Origin: Bog-532 sp963830385
Lineage (GTDB): Bacteria > Actinomycetota > Actinomycetes > Streptosporangiales > Streptosporangiaceae
DNA: 64,000 bases
Direction of reading: 5' to 3'
Assembly: GCA_963830385.1 (NCBI GenBank)
Contig: CAWHMD010000005.1
Span: forward strand, 992,001-1,056,000
Shown in pieces: positions 31,546 to 39,981 of the stretch. The position numbers were made by a program, and so were the translations under genes. The notes under the pieces are model-generated. The model was given only the letters and a program-made list of their open reading frames with translations. It did not search any database and was not told where the DNA came from. Every line of letters begins with the position of its first letter. The stretch's first letter is position 1.

Positions 31546-32685
31546 ATGCGCATTCTGAGACGAAGAATTTCCGGGGCGGCCCCCCGATGGATCGGTTCGG
31601 CGGCACTCGTTGCCGCCACCGCGGTCACCCTGGCGGCGTGCGGTGGCGGCAACGCGGCGACCGGTTCCGGTTCGAGCAACAGCGGCACGACCAAGGTCAG
31701 CGGAACGGTAAAGGTCGCGCTGATCCTGAAGGACTTCACGAACCCGTACTTCATCTCGATGGAGAACAGCGCCAAGGCCGACGCGGCCAAGCTCGGCGTG
31801 AAGCTGACGGTCTCGGCTGGCTCCAGCGACGGCGACACCACCACCCAGATCACGGCGATCGACAATGCGATCTCGGCGGGCGACGCCGGCATCATCATCA
31901 CCCCGAACGGCAACGCCGTGAACCCAGCGCTGGACCAGGCGAAATCACACAAGCTGCTGGTGATCGCGCTGGATACGGTGCCGACACCGCCGAGTACCGC
32001 GGACCTGACGTACGCGACCAACAACTTCACGGCGGGCCAGCTGATCGGCCAGTACGGCGCCAAGGCGCTGAACGGCAAGGCCGCCGACATCGCCATGCTC
32101 GACCTGTCCAACACTCAGGTGGTCTCGGTGGACACGAGCCGGGACCACGGCTTCCTCACCGGCATGGGCATCCCGGTCGGCAATCAGAACATCAACGGCG
32201 GCGAGCCCAAGTCCGGCAGCTACAAGGGCCAGCTGGGCGGCAGCGGCACCTACAAGATCGCCTGCCAGCTGCCCACCGCGGGCGCGGTGGACGGTGGCCA
32301 GACCGCCATGGAGCAGTGCCTGTCCAAGGACCCGAACATCAACGTGGTCTACGCGATCAACGAGCCGGCCGCGGAAGGCGCGGGCGCGGCGCTCAAGGCC
32401 GCCCACAAGACCGGTGTCCTGGTGCTGGCGATCGACGGCGGCTGCGCCGACATCCCCTACCTGAAGAGCGGTGAAATGACGGCCACCTCCGGCCAGTTCC
32501 CCGGCAAGATGGCCGCTCTGGGCGTGACCGCGATCAACACCCTGGCCAAGACCGGCAAGAAGCCGTCGGCCACGCCCGGTCTCGGTTTCTTCAACACCGG
32601 GACCGCGCTGTACACGGACAGCCCGATCGCCGGGGTGAAGAGCATCACCACCACGCAGGAAGCCAACGTCTGCTGGAAGGCCTGA
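31546..32685 (+). CDS. Sugar ABC transporter substrate-binding lipoprotein (RbsB/FrcB type)
   Basis: A 379-residue lipoprotein. The signal peptide ends at the lipobox LAAC (Cys around residue 29) followed by a Ser/Gly-rich tether. The binding fold starts VKVALILKDFTNPYFISMEN, has GIIITPNGNAVNPALDQAKS and ends with FNTGTALYTDSPIAGVKSIT. This is the type I periplasmic-binding protein class for pentoses and fructose; the ending resembles fructose-binding FrcB. It is the first gene of an importer followed by a permease and a single-NBD ATPase. GAAGGGA precedes the ATG. Confidence 0.9.
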   Translation: MRILRRRISGAAPRWIGSAALVAATAVTLAACGGGNAATGSGSSNSGTTKVSGTVKVALILKDFTNPYFISMENSAKADAAKLGVKLTVSAGSSDGDTTTQITAIDNAISAGDAGIIITPNGNAVNPALDQAKSHKLLVIALDTVPTPPSTADLTYATNNFTAGQLIGQYGAKALNGKAADIAMLDLSNTQVVSVDTSRDHGFLTGMGIPVGNQNINGGEPKSGSYKGQLGGSGTYKIACQLPTAGAVDGGQTAMEQCLSKDPNINVVYAINEPAAEGAGAALKAAHKTGVLVLAIDGGCADIPYLKSGEMTATSGQFPGKMAALGVTAINTLAKTGKKPSATPGLGFFNTGTALYTDSPIAGVKSITTTQEANVCWKA

Positions 32686-32791
32686 TCCCCAGGTATGCCG
32701 TGCGCCCGGGCGGGAGCCAGTCCCCCGCCCGGCGCGCCGATGGCACCTTCACAACCCTGCCCGGCAATCACAAGGGAACGGCAATCGGACC

Positions 32792-33808
32792 ATGACTGCA
32801 GTCATCGAGCCAACGGGCCAGGTGCGCGAAAGCGAGACACCTGGCGCGCGCCTTCAGCACACGCTGCACCGACATCCGGCCATCGGCCCGGCGAGTGTAC
32901 TCGTCGCGTCGGTCATCGCCTTCTCCATCGCCAACCCGCGCTTCCTGAACTCAACCAACCTGTCCCTGCTCGTCCAGCAGGTCGCCGTCCTGGCCACGCT
33001 GGCCATCGGCCAGACCATGATCATCCTGACGGCGGGGATCGACCTGTCGGTCGGCGCGGCGGCGATCCTGGCCCAGATGGTGATGGCCCAGACCGCCGCC
33101 AACAACGGCGTACCGGGCGTGCTGGCCATCCTGCTCGGCATCCTCGTCGGGGCGCTGACCGGCCTGCTCAACGGGTTCCTGGTCACCAAAATCAAGCTGC
33201 CGCCGTTCATCGTGACGCTGGGCACGCTGAGCATCTACACCTCGATCGGGCTGCGGTACTCCAACGGCCAGTCGGTCTACGCCAAGTCGATGCCGAGCGC
33301 CCTGATCTGGACCGGCAACTACGTCAACATCGGCCCCTACCAGCTGACCACCGGCGTGATCTTGATGCTGGTGCTGTTCGCGGTGACCAGTTACGCGCTC
33401 ACCCGGACCGCCTGGGGCCGGCACGTCTACTCCACCGGGGATGACGCCGAGGCCGCCCGCCTCTCGGGCATCAAGACCGGCCGGGTCCTGCTGAGTGTGT
33501 ACCTGGCCGCGGGGGTGATCTTCGGGCTGGCGGCCTGGATCCTCATCGGCCGGGTCGGCGTGGCCAACACCAACAACCTGACCAACGCCAACCTGGACAG
33601 CATCACCGCTGTCGTGATCGGCGGTACCAGCCTGTTCGGCGGCCGTGGCGCCGTCCTCGGCACGCTGTTCGGCGCGCTGATCGTCCAGACCTTCCAGAGC
33701 GGCATCTCGCTGGCCGGGGTCAACAGCCTGTACCAGGTACTGGCCGAGGGCATCCTGGTCATCGTGGCCGTCGCCCTCGACCAGTGGATCAGGAGGGTAC
33801 GCCGATGA
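32792..33808 (+). CDS. Sugar ABC transporter permease (RbsC/FrcC type)
   Basis: A 338-residue membrane protein with about 9-10 hydrophobic segments. QTMIILTAGIDLSVGAAAIL is the diagnostic BPD_transp_2 motif of ribose/fructose permeases, followed by GLLNGFLVTKIKLPPFIVTL and TAVVIGGTSLFGGRGAVLGT. It is 106 bp after the binding-protein gene and overlaps the ATPase gene by 4 bp. It would form a homodimeric channel for the monosaccharide captured by the lipoprotein. Confidence 0.92.
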   Translation: MTAVIEPTGQVRESETPGARLQHTLHRHPAIGPASVLVASVIAFSIANPRFLNSTNLSLLVQQVAVLATLAIGQTMIILTAGIDLSVGAAAILAQMVMAQTAANNGVPGVLAILLGILVGALTGLLNGFLVTKIKLPPFIVTLGTLSIYTSIGLRYSNGQSVYAKSMPSALIWTGNYVNIGPYQLTTGVILMLVLFAVTSYALTRTAWGRHVYSTGDDAEAARLSGIKTGRVLLSVYLAAGVIFGLAAWILIGRVGVANTNNLTNANLDSITAVVIGGTSLFGGRGAVLGTLFGALIVQTFQSGISLAGVNSLYQVLAEGILVIVAVALDQWIRRVRR

Positions 33809-34713
33809 GCACGGACGTGGATGCGGCCAGCCGCAACGAGGGGCGGGCAGCCAGACCGACGATGTCGGGGACACCGACGCTGGAGGCCAGGAACCTGGTC
33901 AAGACGTTCGGGCACGTCGTGGGCCTGGCCAACGTCAGCCTCAAGCTGTACCCGGGTGAGGTGCTGGCGATCATCGGCGACAACGGCGCGGGCAAGTCGA
34001 CGCTGATCAAGTGCCTGTCCGGCGCGCTGACGCCCGATGAGGGCGAGATCCTGGTGGACGGGGCGCCGGTCGTCTTCAAGAGCCCGGTGGACGCCCGGCT
34101 GGCCGGCATCGAGACGGTGTTCCAGACCCTCGCGGTCGCTCCCGCGCTGGACATCGCCAGCAACCTCTATCTCGGGCGGGAGAAGCGCACCAAGGGCCCA
34201 GTCGGGAAGATCTTCCGCATGCTCGACACCCGGGGCATGCGGGAAGCGGCCAAGAACCAGCTATCCGACCTGGGCATCGGCACCATCCAGGACATCACGC
34301 AGAAGGTCGAGACCCTGTCCGGTGGCCAGCGCCAGGCCGTGGCGGTCGCCCGGGCCGCCGCGTTCGGCTCGAAGGTCGTCATCCTCGACGAGCCGACCGC
34401 CGCGCTCGGCGTCCGTGAGTCCGCGCAGGTACTGGCCCTGGTCAAACGGCTGCGGGACCGGGGTATGCCGGTCATCCTGATCAGCCACAACATGCCGCAG
34501 GTGTTCGAGGTGGCGGACCGGATCCACATCCAGCGCCTCGGCCGGTGCGCCGGCGTCATCACGCCGCGGAGCCACACGATGGAGGAGGCCGTGGCCATCA
34601 TGACCGGGGCCACGACCTTGGACGAGACGTCTGGGCGCGCGGACGGAGCGGCCGGGGACGAAGGGCCTGAGGGAGACGAGGCCGGGGCCAGCCAGGACGG
34701 CCACGGCGGGTAA
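33805..34713 (+). CDS. Sugar ABC transporter ATPase (FrcA type, single nucleotide-binding domain)
   Basis: A 302-residue ATPase. Walker A is GDNGAGKSTLIKCLSG, signature LSGGQRQAVAVARA and Walker B VVILDEPTAALGV. Unlike RbsA-type proteins (about 500 residues with two domains) it has only one nucleotide-binding domain, matching FrcA-like fructose importers. A C-terminal Glu/Asp/Gly-rich tail of about 25 residues follows. ATG at 33805 overlaps the permease stop and AGGAGGG precedes it. Confidence 0.92.
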   Translation: MSTDVDAASRNEGRAARPTMSGTPTLEARNLVKTFGHVVGLANVSLKLYPGEVLAIIGDNGAGKSTLIKCLSGALTPDEGEILVDGAPVVFKSPVDARLAGIETVFQTLAVAPALDIASNLYLGREKRTKGPVGKIFRMLDTRGMREAAKNQLSDLGIGTIQDITQKVETLSGGQRQAVAVARAAAFGSKVVILDEPTAALGVRESAQVLALVKRLRDRGMPVILISHNMPQVFEVADRIHIQRLGRCAGVITPRSHTMEEAVAIMTGATTLDETSGRADGAAGDEGPEGDEAGASQDGHGG

Positions 34714-34728
34714 CCGATTGCCGCTCGT

Positions 34729-34767
34729 GAGCTCCCCGGCCGGGCAGGGTGGGCCGGCCGGGGGCTC
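34729..34767. terminator. Bidirectional hairpin terminator between convergent units
   Basis: GAGCTCCCCGGCCGG (34729-34743) pairs with CCGGCCGGGGGCTC (34754-34767), giving a 14-bp stem with one bulged T and a 10-nt loop. It lies between the ABC importer operon and the converging lipoprotein gene. No U-run follows, as is common in high-GC actinobacteria. Confidence 0.6.
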
Positions 34768-34817
34768 AGCCCGTTCGGACCTTTCGGGTCACGGCTCGCA
34801 TGAGCTGGCCCGCGACC

Positions 34818-35429
34818 TCAGGGATGAAACTGCTCCTGGAGGCTGGTGATCGCGGACAGCGGGCCGCCGATCAGGAAGATCTTGGTGTCGTCGTCGGTCT
34901 TGAGGTAGGCCGCCAGCTGGCTGGCCTTGAGCGGCTCGGGCGCCATCTTCGAGGTCGGGAAGACCGAGACCGACACGGTTGGGACCGTGTGGACGGTCTC
35001 GGTGGCGGTGACGGTGTTCCAGTGGAAGTCGTCCGGGCCGCCGCAGATCAGCTTGGCGTTCTGGCCGGTGATGGTGAGTGCGCCGCTGGCGGCCGACTGC
35101 ACCTTGGTGATGTAGATGTAGGCGTCGTGGGCCGCGCGGTAGGCGCAGCTCTGGGTGGCGGCGTTGGTGCCGCCCGGGTTGACCGTCATGGTGGGACTCA
35201 CCGCGGCGGTCGGAGTGGGTTCGGCCGGGGCGCTGGCCGAGGGCGTCGACGGGGCGATGCTGGGCGCCGCGGCCGACGAGGACACGCCGGTCCCGGTGCT
35301 CGCGCTGGCCGACGAGCTGGCGGCCGGCTGCGCGGAGCCGCAGGCACTGACCAGCAGCGTCCCGGCGATGACGGAGGCCCCGGCGAGCCAGCGCTCGCGC
35401 GCTGACCATACGACGAATATCCGTTGCAT
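34818..35429 (-). CDS. Secreted lipoprotein, function unknown
   Basis: A 203-residue lipoprotein. The signal peptide ends at LLVSAC (Cys about residue 30). A 50-residue Ser/Ala/Thr/Pro-rich tether precedes a small domain (about 90-203) with two Cys (CAYRAAHDAYIYIT and LICGGPDDFHWN) that may form a disulfide. No family is recognised. TAGGAT lies exactly 6 nt before the ATG with no ribosome-binding site, so it has its own leaderless promoter rather than depending on the upstream membrane-protein gene. Confidence 0.7.
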   Translation of the reverse strand: MQRIFVVWSARERWLAGASVIAGTLLVSACGSAQPAASSSASASTGTGVSSSAAAPSIAPSTPSASAPAEPTPTAAVSPTMTVNPGGTNAATQSCAYRAAHDAYIYITKVQSAASGALTITGQNAKLICGGPDDFHWNTVTATETVHTVPTVSVSVFPTSKMAPEPLKASQLAAYLKTDDDTKIFLIGGPLSAITSLQEQFHP

Positions 35430-35484
35430 GCGGTGATCCTAGAGACCCCGGCCGGTGCGGAACCGGCGTTCGGCCCGACTGGGG

Positions 35485-36237
35485 TCAGCGGTCGGCCGCG
35501 GCCCGCGACCGCATCCAGCCGCGCGGCAGAAGAAAGGCCATGACCAGGCTGGAGACGGCGGCGACGATGAGGATGACGCAACCCGGCCCGCTCAGGTTGA
35601 CGGGATCACGGCCCTCGCTGACCATGATCAGCGCCGTTCCCACGGCCGCCAGCGCCGCGGTGATCAGCCCGGTGATGGTCACCGCGTCCCGCGCCCGCCG
35701 CAGGACGGCGACGCCGCAGCCCACGGCGGCGATCACGTAGGCGATGGTCCCGCCGAAGAACGTGCCGTCCAGGGCGGCGGAGGAGCCGTCGGAACTGGGC
35801 GAGTAGTAGTCCGTCTGCAGATGGAACAGCATCAGCGGCAGCACCGCGAAGTAGACCGAGCTGAGCAGGTGCAGGACGGTGGTCGGCCAGCGAAGCGGCA
35901 TCTCGAAGGCGGCGATCACCAGGCCCGCGACCGCGAGGACGAGCACGATCCACCAGTACGCCGCGTACGCCGAGACCTCGCTGTACTGGGTCGCGTCCTG
36001 CAGCCTGAGCAGGAGCGACGTGATCACCAGGAGCACGGCCATGATGACGGCGCCCGCGGCCCGGACCGGCGGCCGATCGGGCCCGCGCCGCCACCGCCCG
36101 AGCCGGTCGCCGACGGCGCGGCGGCGGGAGGGGTGGGCGGTATCGGCTACGGCCGGGGTGGGCGCCTCGGTGACGGCGGCTGCGGCCGCGGGGACCAGCT
36201 CCGGGGCGGGCGTGGTGTCTGGGGCGGGCGTGGGCAC
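35485..36237 (-). CDS. Integral membrane protein with Pro/Thr-rich N-terminus
   Basis: A 250-residue frame. Residues 1-60 are Pro/Ala/Thr-rich then basic (HPSRRRAVGDRLGRWRRG). About six hydrophobic helices follow: AVIMAVLLVITSLLLRL, YWWIVLVLAVAGLVIAAFEM, VLHLLSSVYFAVLPLMLFHL, GTIAYVIAAVGCGVAVL, TGLITAALAAVGTALIMV and VILIVAAVSSLVMAFLLP. No family is recognised. The GTG at 36237 has no ribosome-binding site, and the Pro/Thr-rich coding pattern continues open upstream to about 36390 in the same frame as the caspase gene. It may be a separate protein or the membrane anchor of an originally longer caspase protein. Confidence 0.6.
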   Translation of the reverse strand: MPTPAPDTTPAPELVPAAAAAVTEAPTPAVADTAHPSRRRAVGDRLGRWRRGPDRPPVRAAGAVIMAVLLVITSLLLRLQDATQYSEVSAYAAYWWIVLVLAVAGLVIAAFEMPLRWPTTVLHLLSSVYFAVLPLMLFHLQTDYYSPSSDGSSAALDGTFFGGTIAYVIAAVGCGVAVLRRARDAVTITGLITAALAAVGTALIMVSEGRDPVNLSGPGCVILIVAAVSSLVMAFLLPRGWMRSRAAADR

Positions 36238-36382
36238 TGGGGCTGGGATGGTGGTCGGGGCTGGGGTGGTGGTCGGGGCTTGGGTGAGTTTTGTGACTGG
36301 TGTGGTGGGGGTGTCGGCCGCTCGGAGTCTGGAGTGGGTGGGAGTTTGACGGGGGGTGCTGGCGGGGGTGGGGCCGGGGCCG

Positions 36383-36751
36383 TCACGACGTCAAGGGATA
36401 CGGGGAGGGTGGCGCGGCCGGTGGGGCCTTGATTTCTATGGTGGCTTCACGGTGGCCGGGGTGGGTGGTGTCGGCGATTACCTCGAAGCCGTCCGGGGTG
36501 AGGGTGCAGCGGATCCAGTCCTGGGAGGGGCGCAGGGTGCAGGCCCGGGCGATCGGCGGGCCGGTCAGGCGGACCGGCTGGGCCGGGACCGGGGTGCCCT
36601 CCTCGGCCTGGCCAAAGGTCAGGTGGTCGGGGTGGGGACGCACGGCCGCGTCGGCGATGGCGGCGGCGGCGGCCGGCTCGGCGACGTAGCGGATGTCGTT
36701 GAGCAGGGCGTTCAGGGCGGTGTAGGCACCTGCCGCGGCGGCCAGGTTGTC
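36383..36751 (-). pseudogene. Out-of-frame C-terminal part of the caspase protein
   Basis: Shifting one base at about 36750 continues the caspase frame into about 122 residues: NLAAAAGAYTALNALLND and RYVAEP (helical), then DHLTFGQAEEGTPVPAQPV, RLTGPPIARACTLRPSQDWI and TLTPDGFEVIADT, a beta-sandwich-like module. Internal coding quality is high although it lacks its own convincing start (a GTG at 36643 is the first). The frame ends with a TGA at 36383. It is best read as the second half of the caspase gene separated by a one-base deletion or sequencing error. Confidence 0.7.
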
Positions 36752-37626
36752 GCGTTCAGCCGGGCCTGGAGCTCACTGACCGCGCCCAACCGGGTGTACA
36801 TGTTCTGGTCGGTCATGGCTGCCTGCAGATCGGCGGGCAGCGGCGCCGCCTTGATGCGCCGGCGCTGGCTGCGGGCCAGGTAGAGCTCCCCCTGCATGTC
36901 GACCTGGCGGCTGGCGGTCTGGTTCGGGTTACGGTCGCGGACCGCGTCGAAGACGTACTCGTAGAGCTCGTTCAGCGACACCCAGCCGTCCTCATCGCGG
37001 TCGGCCTCACCGCTGGCCAGGCCCTCGGTCAGCGCGGCGGTGAACAGCGACGGCCGCCGGGACTGGCCGTCGGTGAGCTGATCACCCTCGAACGCGTACT
37101 CCATGGCGGTGGAGGCGGTGATCACCGCCCGCCCGCGGCCGCCGCCGGTCCGGTCGGCCGGGAAGCTGTCCAGCACGTTGACGTCGCCGGCCGCCCGGAC
37201 CGTGACTCCCTGGGCGAACGCGCCGCCGTAGCAGCAGTCCAGCAGCAGCACGATGCTCCGGGACCGGCTGGCGCGCATGCAGCGCTGCACGAAATCGGCG
37301 GACACCGCGGTCGAGCCGAGCCGGTTGGGCCGGGTGTTCGCGGCCGCGAAAAACAATTCACCGGAATCGCTTTTCAGCCCGTGACAGGAAAAGTGCAGCA
37401 GCAGCACATCGTCCGGGCGGCTTTCCGACAATAGGTCCTCGACCCGGGCCTGGACGACGTGCGAGGGCTCATTGCGCACCACCTGCACGTCGAAATCACC
37501 AATCTGCGGATCGCCGAGTACGCCGGCCAGCGCCTCGGCGTCGGCGGCGGGGGCGACCAGATTGCTCAAGCCCTCCTGCTCGTACTGGTCGCTGGCGACG
37601 ATCAGCGCCTTGCGCTGGCCGCTCAT
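36712..37626 (-). CDS. Caspase-family protein, EACC1-associated type (frameshifted)
   Basis: A 304-residue frame with an N-terminal caspase/metacaspase domain (about residues 5-250). It begins RKALIVASDQYEQEGLSNL; the catalytic His is His82 in LLHFSCHGLK and the nucleophile Cys132 in LLLDCCYGG, both intact. A calcium-type segment ASGEADRDEDGWVSLNELYE lies near 210. The reading continues correctly to ELQARLNA and then ends in out-of-frame residues. ATG at 37626 lies 3 bp after the EACC1 stop. The family is predicted to act in conflict or cell-death systems, cleaving targets when an EACC1-linked sensor fires. The target is unknown. Confidence 0.85.
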   Translation of the reverse strand: MSGQRKALIVASDQYEQEGLSNLVAPAADAEALAGVLGDPQIGDFDVQVVRNEPSHVVQARVEDLLSESRPDDVLLLHFSCHGLKSDSGELFFAAANTRPNRLGSTAVSADFVQRCMRASRSRSIVLLLDCCYGGAFAQGVTVRAAGDVNVLDSFPADRTGGGRGRAVITASTAMEYAFEGDQLTDGQSRRPSLFTAALTEGLASGEADRDEDGWVSLNELYEYVFDAVRDRNPNQTASRQVDMQGELYLARSQRRRIKAAPLPADLQAAMTDQNMYTRLGAVSELQARLNATTWPPRQVPTPP

Positions 37627-37629
37627 CGG

Positions 37630-38019
37630 TCAGTCCTGGCCCGGCCCGGAGTGCCGGCTGACGAACAGCGACACCAGCCGTTCCTGGTCGGCCGCGGACG
37701 CCTGCGACAGCTCGAGGGCGTCGCCGTCCAGCTCCAGCCGCACGGTCCGGCGGGTCCCGTTGCCCCGGCCGGCCCAGGCGGTGACGGCGGCCACCACCGA
37801 CCGCAACCCGTCGGCGGACTGCCCGAGCATGACCAGCAGCCCGCTGATCTCGGCGGCACCGAACGCGCGGCTGCCCGGCGGTGGCTCATGACCGGCGAGC
37901 GCGGAGACGTCATCGACGTCCAATTGGCGGAGCTCGGAGCGCAGATAGCCGGTCAGCTCGGCCAGCCGGGCGCTGTCGGCGTCGTCCTCGGACAGATGTA
38001 TGCGCAACTCGCCGCTCAT
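37630..38019 (-). CDS. EACC1 (effector-associated constant component 1) protein
   Basis: A 129-residue protein. The opening GELRIHLSEDDADSARLAEL, a central helical AAEISGLLVMLGQSADGLRS segment with AVTAWAGR, and a closing strand pair RTVRLELDGDALELSQASAA match the small EACC1 adaptor family encoded next to varied effectors such as caspases and trypsin-like enzymes. It heads the operon, 3 bp before the caspase gene. ATG at 38019 follows GGCGGGGGAC. The role is inferred to be recruitment or signal transfer to the caspase; no enzymatic residues are visible. Confidence 0.75.
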   Translation of the reverse strand: MSGELRIHLSEDDADSARLAELTGYLRSELRQLDVDDVSALAGHEPPPGSRAFGAAEISGLLVMLGQSADGLRSVVAAVTAWAGRGNGTRRTVRLELDGDALELSQASAADQERLVSLFVSRHSGPGQD

Positions 38020-38225
38020 GTCCCCCGCCTCTGCCCCGCCCGGTGTAACAGACAGAATGCACCGGCAGCGGCGGTCCGGCAATGCGCAATAGCCGGTTAT
38101 CGCGCCTTAATCCGTGCGCGCTATACGGAGACAGCCCGCAGCTTGTAGCGACGCGGACGAATGCGAACGTTTTCAGGTTTTTCCTGGTCAATAAAAACTA
38201 TTACATCGCTGCTGGTCAGGACCGT

Positions 38226-39287
38226 TCAGAGCAGGGCGGCGTCGAGCCGATCGGCGCGGGCGGCCAGGTCGCCGATCTCCAGCGGCTCGGCCAGGCCGGG
38301 GTCGATGGCGGCGACGGCTTCGCGGACGGTGTCGGTGAAGTGGACGGTGCCGTCGGGGTCGATCTTTTCCACGCCGTCGGCCAGGGCCTGCTGCTGGTTG
38401 AAGCGGACGGCCTGCTCCTCGGTCAGACCGGGCGGCAGGTCCAGGGTGACCTCGCCCTGGTCGATCCGCACCGGGTAACCGCCGGGCAGGCCGTGCGGGG
38501 ACGGCGTGGACCAGCGCAGTGGCGCCGCCCCGGCCAGCAGCGCGTGCAGCACCGGGATCGACGAGGCGGCGGTCGCGAAGTTGGACCGCTGCGGGTCCGG
38601 GGCCAGCGGCGGCGCCTGGTAGGCCAGGGTGTCGTCGAGGATCCCATCTTCCCCGACGTAGACCCGCGGGCGGGCGGCCGGGTCGTCGGGCAGCCGGGAC
38701 TGCCGTACGCCATTGAGCTGGGAGTGGTGGGCGAGGACGCGAAGCAGCGGGAGCTCGGCCTCCGGGTTATGCGCGCGCAGCACCGACCGGGCCCGGAGGA
38801 GGATCATGGCCACGTTGCCGAGCCCGACGGTGGGCGCCAGGCCCAGCCGGGCCAGCACCGGGCCGGTCACGTCGGGGAACGACACGTTCGCGACCGGGCC
38901 CTCCCAGCCGGCGTCGGTGACCGCCTGCATGACCGCCATCGGGACCGGCAAGTTGTACGGCAGCCGCAGCGCGAACCCGGCGGCGCCGATGGCCCGGGCC
39001 GCCTCGTCGTCCCGGCCGGCCAGCGCGTACGGGCCGCGACCGGACGCCGACAGCACGATCAGGGCCGGATCGGCCTTGAAGATCAGCTTGGCCACCTCGC
39101 CGGGCTGCCGCGCGTCGGCCGCGACCGACTCGACCACGCAGTCGAAGCTGCTGGCGATGGTCGCCGCTGCCTCGGCCGCCCCGGACCGGCTGACCAGGAC
39201 CAGCCGGTCGACCTGACCGGCGGCCGCCAGCCCGGCCGCGAACCGCTCCCCCAGATCCCCGGCCCCGATGATCAGTACTGTGCTCAC
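38226..39287 (-). CDS. NAD(P)-dependent dehydrogenase with lactate/opine dehydrogenase-like Rossmann domain
   Basis: A 353-residue protein. STVLIIGAGDLGERFAAGLA is a clear Rossmann GxGxxG nucleotide site. VNAD-like VLSASGRGPYALAGRD and VANVSFPDVTGPVLARLGL resemble the second half of the malate/lactate dehydrogenase nucleotide domain. The C-terminal half (about 160-350) holds LPLLRVLAHHSQLNGVRQSR and is of unknown specificity. GTG at 39287 is preferred because TAAGAT lies 7 nt before it; an ATG three codons upstream is possible. It is monocistronic; the catalytic reaction is not assigned. Confidence 0.65.
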   Translation of the reverse strand: MSTVLIIGAGDLGERFAAGLAAAGQVDRLVLVSRSGAAEAAATIASSFDCVVESVAADARQPGEVAKLIFKADPALIVLSASGRGPYALAGRDDEAARAIGAAGFALRLPYNLPVPMAVMQAVTDAGWEGPVANVSFPDVTGPVLARLGLAPTVGLGNVAMILLRARSVLRAHNPEAELPLLRVLAHHSQLNGVRQSRLPDDPAARPRVYVGEDGILDDTLAYQAPPLAPDPQRSNFATAASSIPVLHALLAGAAPLRWSTPSPHGLPGGYPVRIDQGEVTLDLPPGLTEEQAVRFNQQQALADGVEKIDPDGTVHFTDTVREAVAAIDPGLAEPLEIGDLAARADRLDAALL

Positions 39288-39323
39288 CCGCCGCATCTTA
39301 GGCGGTGGCGCACCGGGCCGGGC

Positions 39324-39707
39324 TCAGCAGGCGACGATGACGGCCCCGCTCTTGGCTGCCTCGGCCAGAACCGTCAGGTCGTCGGGGTCGCTGGTGAGGA
39401 TGCGGTCGCCGGTGTCGGCCAGCAGGACGACGGTGGCGTCGATGGGATCGGTGGTGCCGCTCCGGCCCAGCAGGGCGCCGGCCTCACGGCCGTCCTGGTC
39501 CTGGATCGGCAGGACCTTCACGGCCTGCAGGAGGCGGGCCAGCCTGACCTGACGGCCGCGATGGTCCCGCCACGCCTGGGCCAGCACCATGGGGTTGGTG
39601 CGCAATTCCAGACCGTCCTCCTGGGCTGCGCGCAGCTGGGATACGACAAACCGATCACTTCGGTCCGCCCCGATGAGCGCGCCGGCGTCCAGAATCAGCG
39701 CGCTCAC
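39324..39707 (-). CDS. PIN-domain toxin (VapC-like)
   Basis: A 127-residue PIN-domain protein. The acidic residues forming the metal site are visible: SALILDAGALIGADRSD (Asp7), GTTDPIDATVVLLA (Asp) and ILTSDPDDLTVLAE (Asp). The fold is typical of VapC-type endoribonucleases that cleave tRNA or rRNA. The start overlaps the antitoxin stop by 4 bp. All catalytic acids appear intact, so it is probably active. Confidence 0.82.
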   Translation of the reverse strand: MSALILDAGALIGADRSDRFVVSQLRAAQEDGLELRTNPMVLAQAWRDHRGRQVRLARLLQAVKVLPIQDQDGREAGALLGRSGTTDPIDATVVLLADTGDRILTSDPDDLTVLAEAAKSGAVIVAC

Positions 39708-39973
39708 CGGGAGTCTCGCTTGGTCGCTTGCTCAGAAGGCCGCCGGGAGGGCAACTTCAGGGACTGCCTAGCCCGCTCGAGTTCCTCCTCGGTGAACGCG
39801 CCGTGCTCGGCCTCCCAGTCGTCCAGGAACTCGGCCAGCGCCTCGGCCCGCAGCTTGGTGGCGGCCGCCTCGGCCAGCCAGGTGGACAGCGGCTTACCGG
39901 CCTTCTCGGCGGCGTGCCTGACGTCGTCCCCGAGCCGGACGTCGAATGAAATGCTCATTTTGTCGACCCTCAT
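39704..39973 (-). CDS. VapB-like antitoxin
   Basis: An 89-residue protein. SISFDVRLGDDVRHAAEKAG is a ribbon-helix-helix-like DNA-binding opening, followed by LSTWLAEAAATKLRAEALAE and an acidic-then-basic C-terminal tail that would bind the PIN toxin. ATG at 39973 is preferred because TAGGAT lies exactly 6 nt upstream, inside the palindromic operator, so the message appears leaderless and self-repressed. ATG at 39958 is a possible alternative. Confidence 0.78.
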   Translation of the reverse strand: MRVDKMSISFDVRLGDDVRHAAEKAGKPLSTWLAEAAATKLRAEALAEFLDDWEAEHGAFTEEELERARQSLKLPSRRPSEQATKRDSR

Positions 39974-39981
39974 GAAATGAT

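Noticed and set aside
36147..36386. 79-codon Pro-rich frame starting at a GTG that overlaps the caspase-tail stop
   Set aside because: Almost entirely Pro/Arg/Ser with no structure; the alternative frame gives a sensible Pro/Thr linker leading into the membrane helices.
38082..39980. 632-codon plus-strand frame across the dehydrogenase and PIN genes
   Set aside because: Gln/Arg/Gly-rich antisense of three recognisable minus-strand genes.
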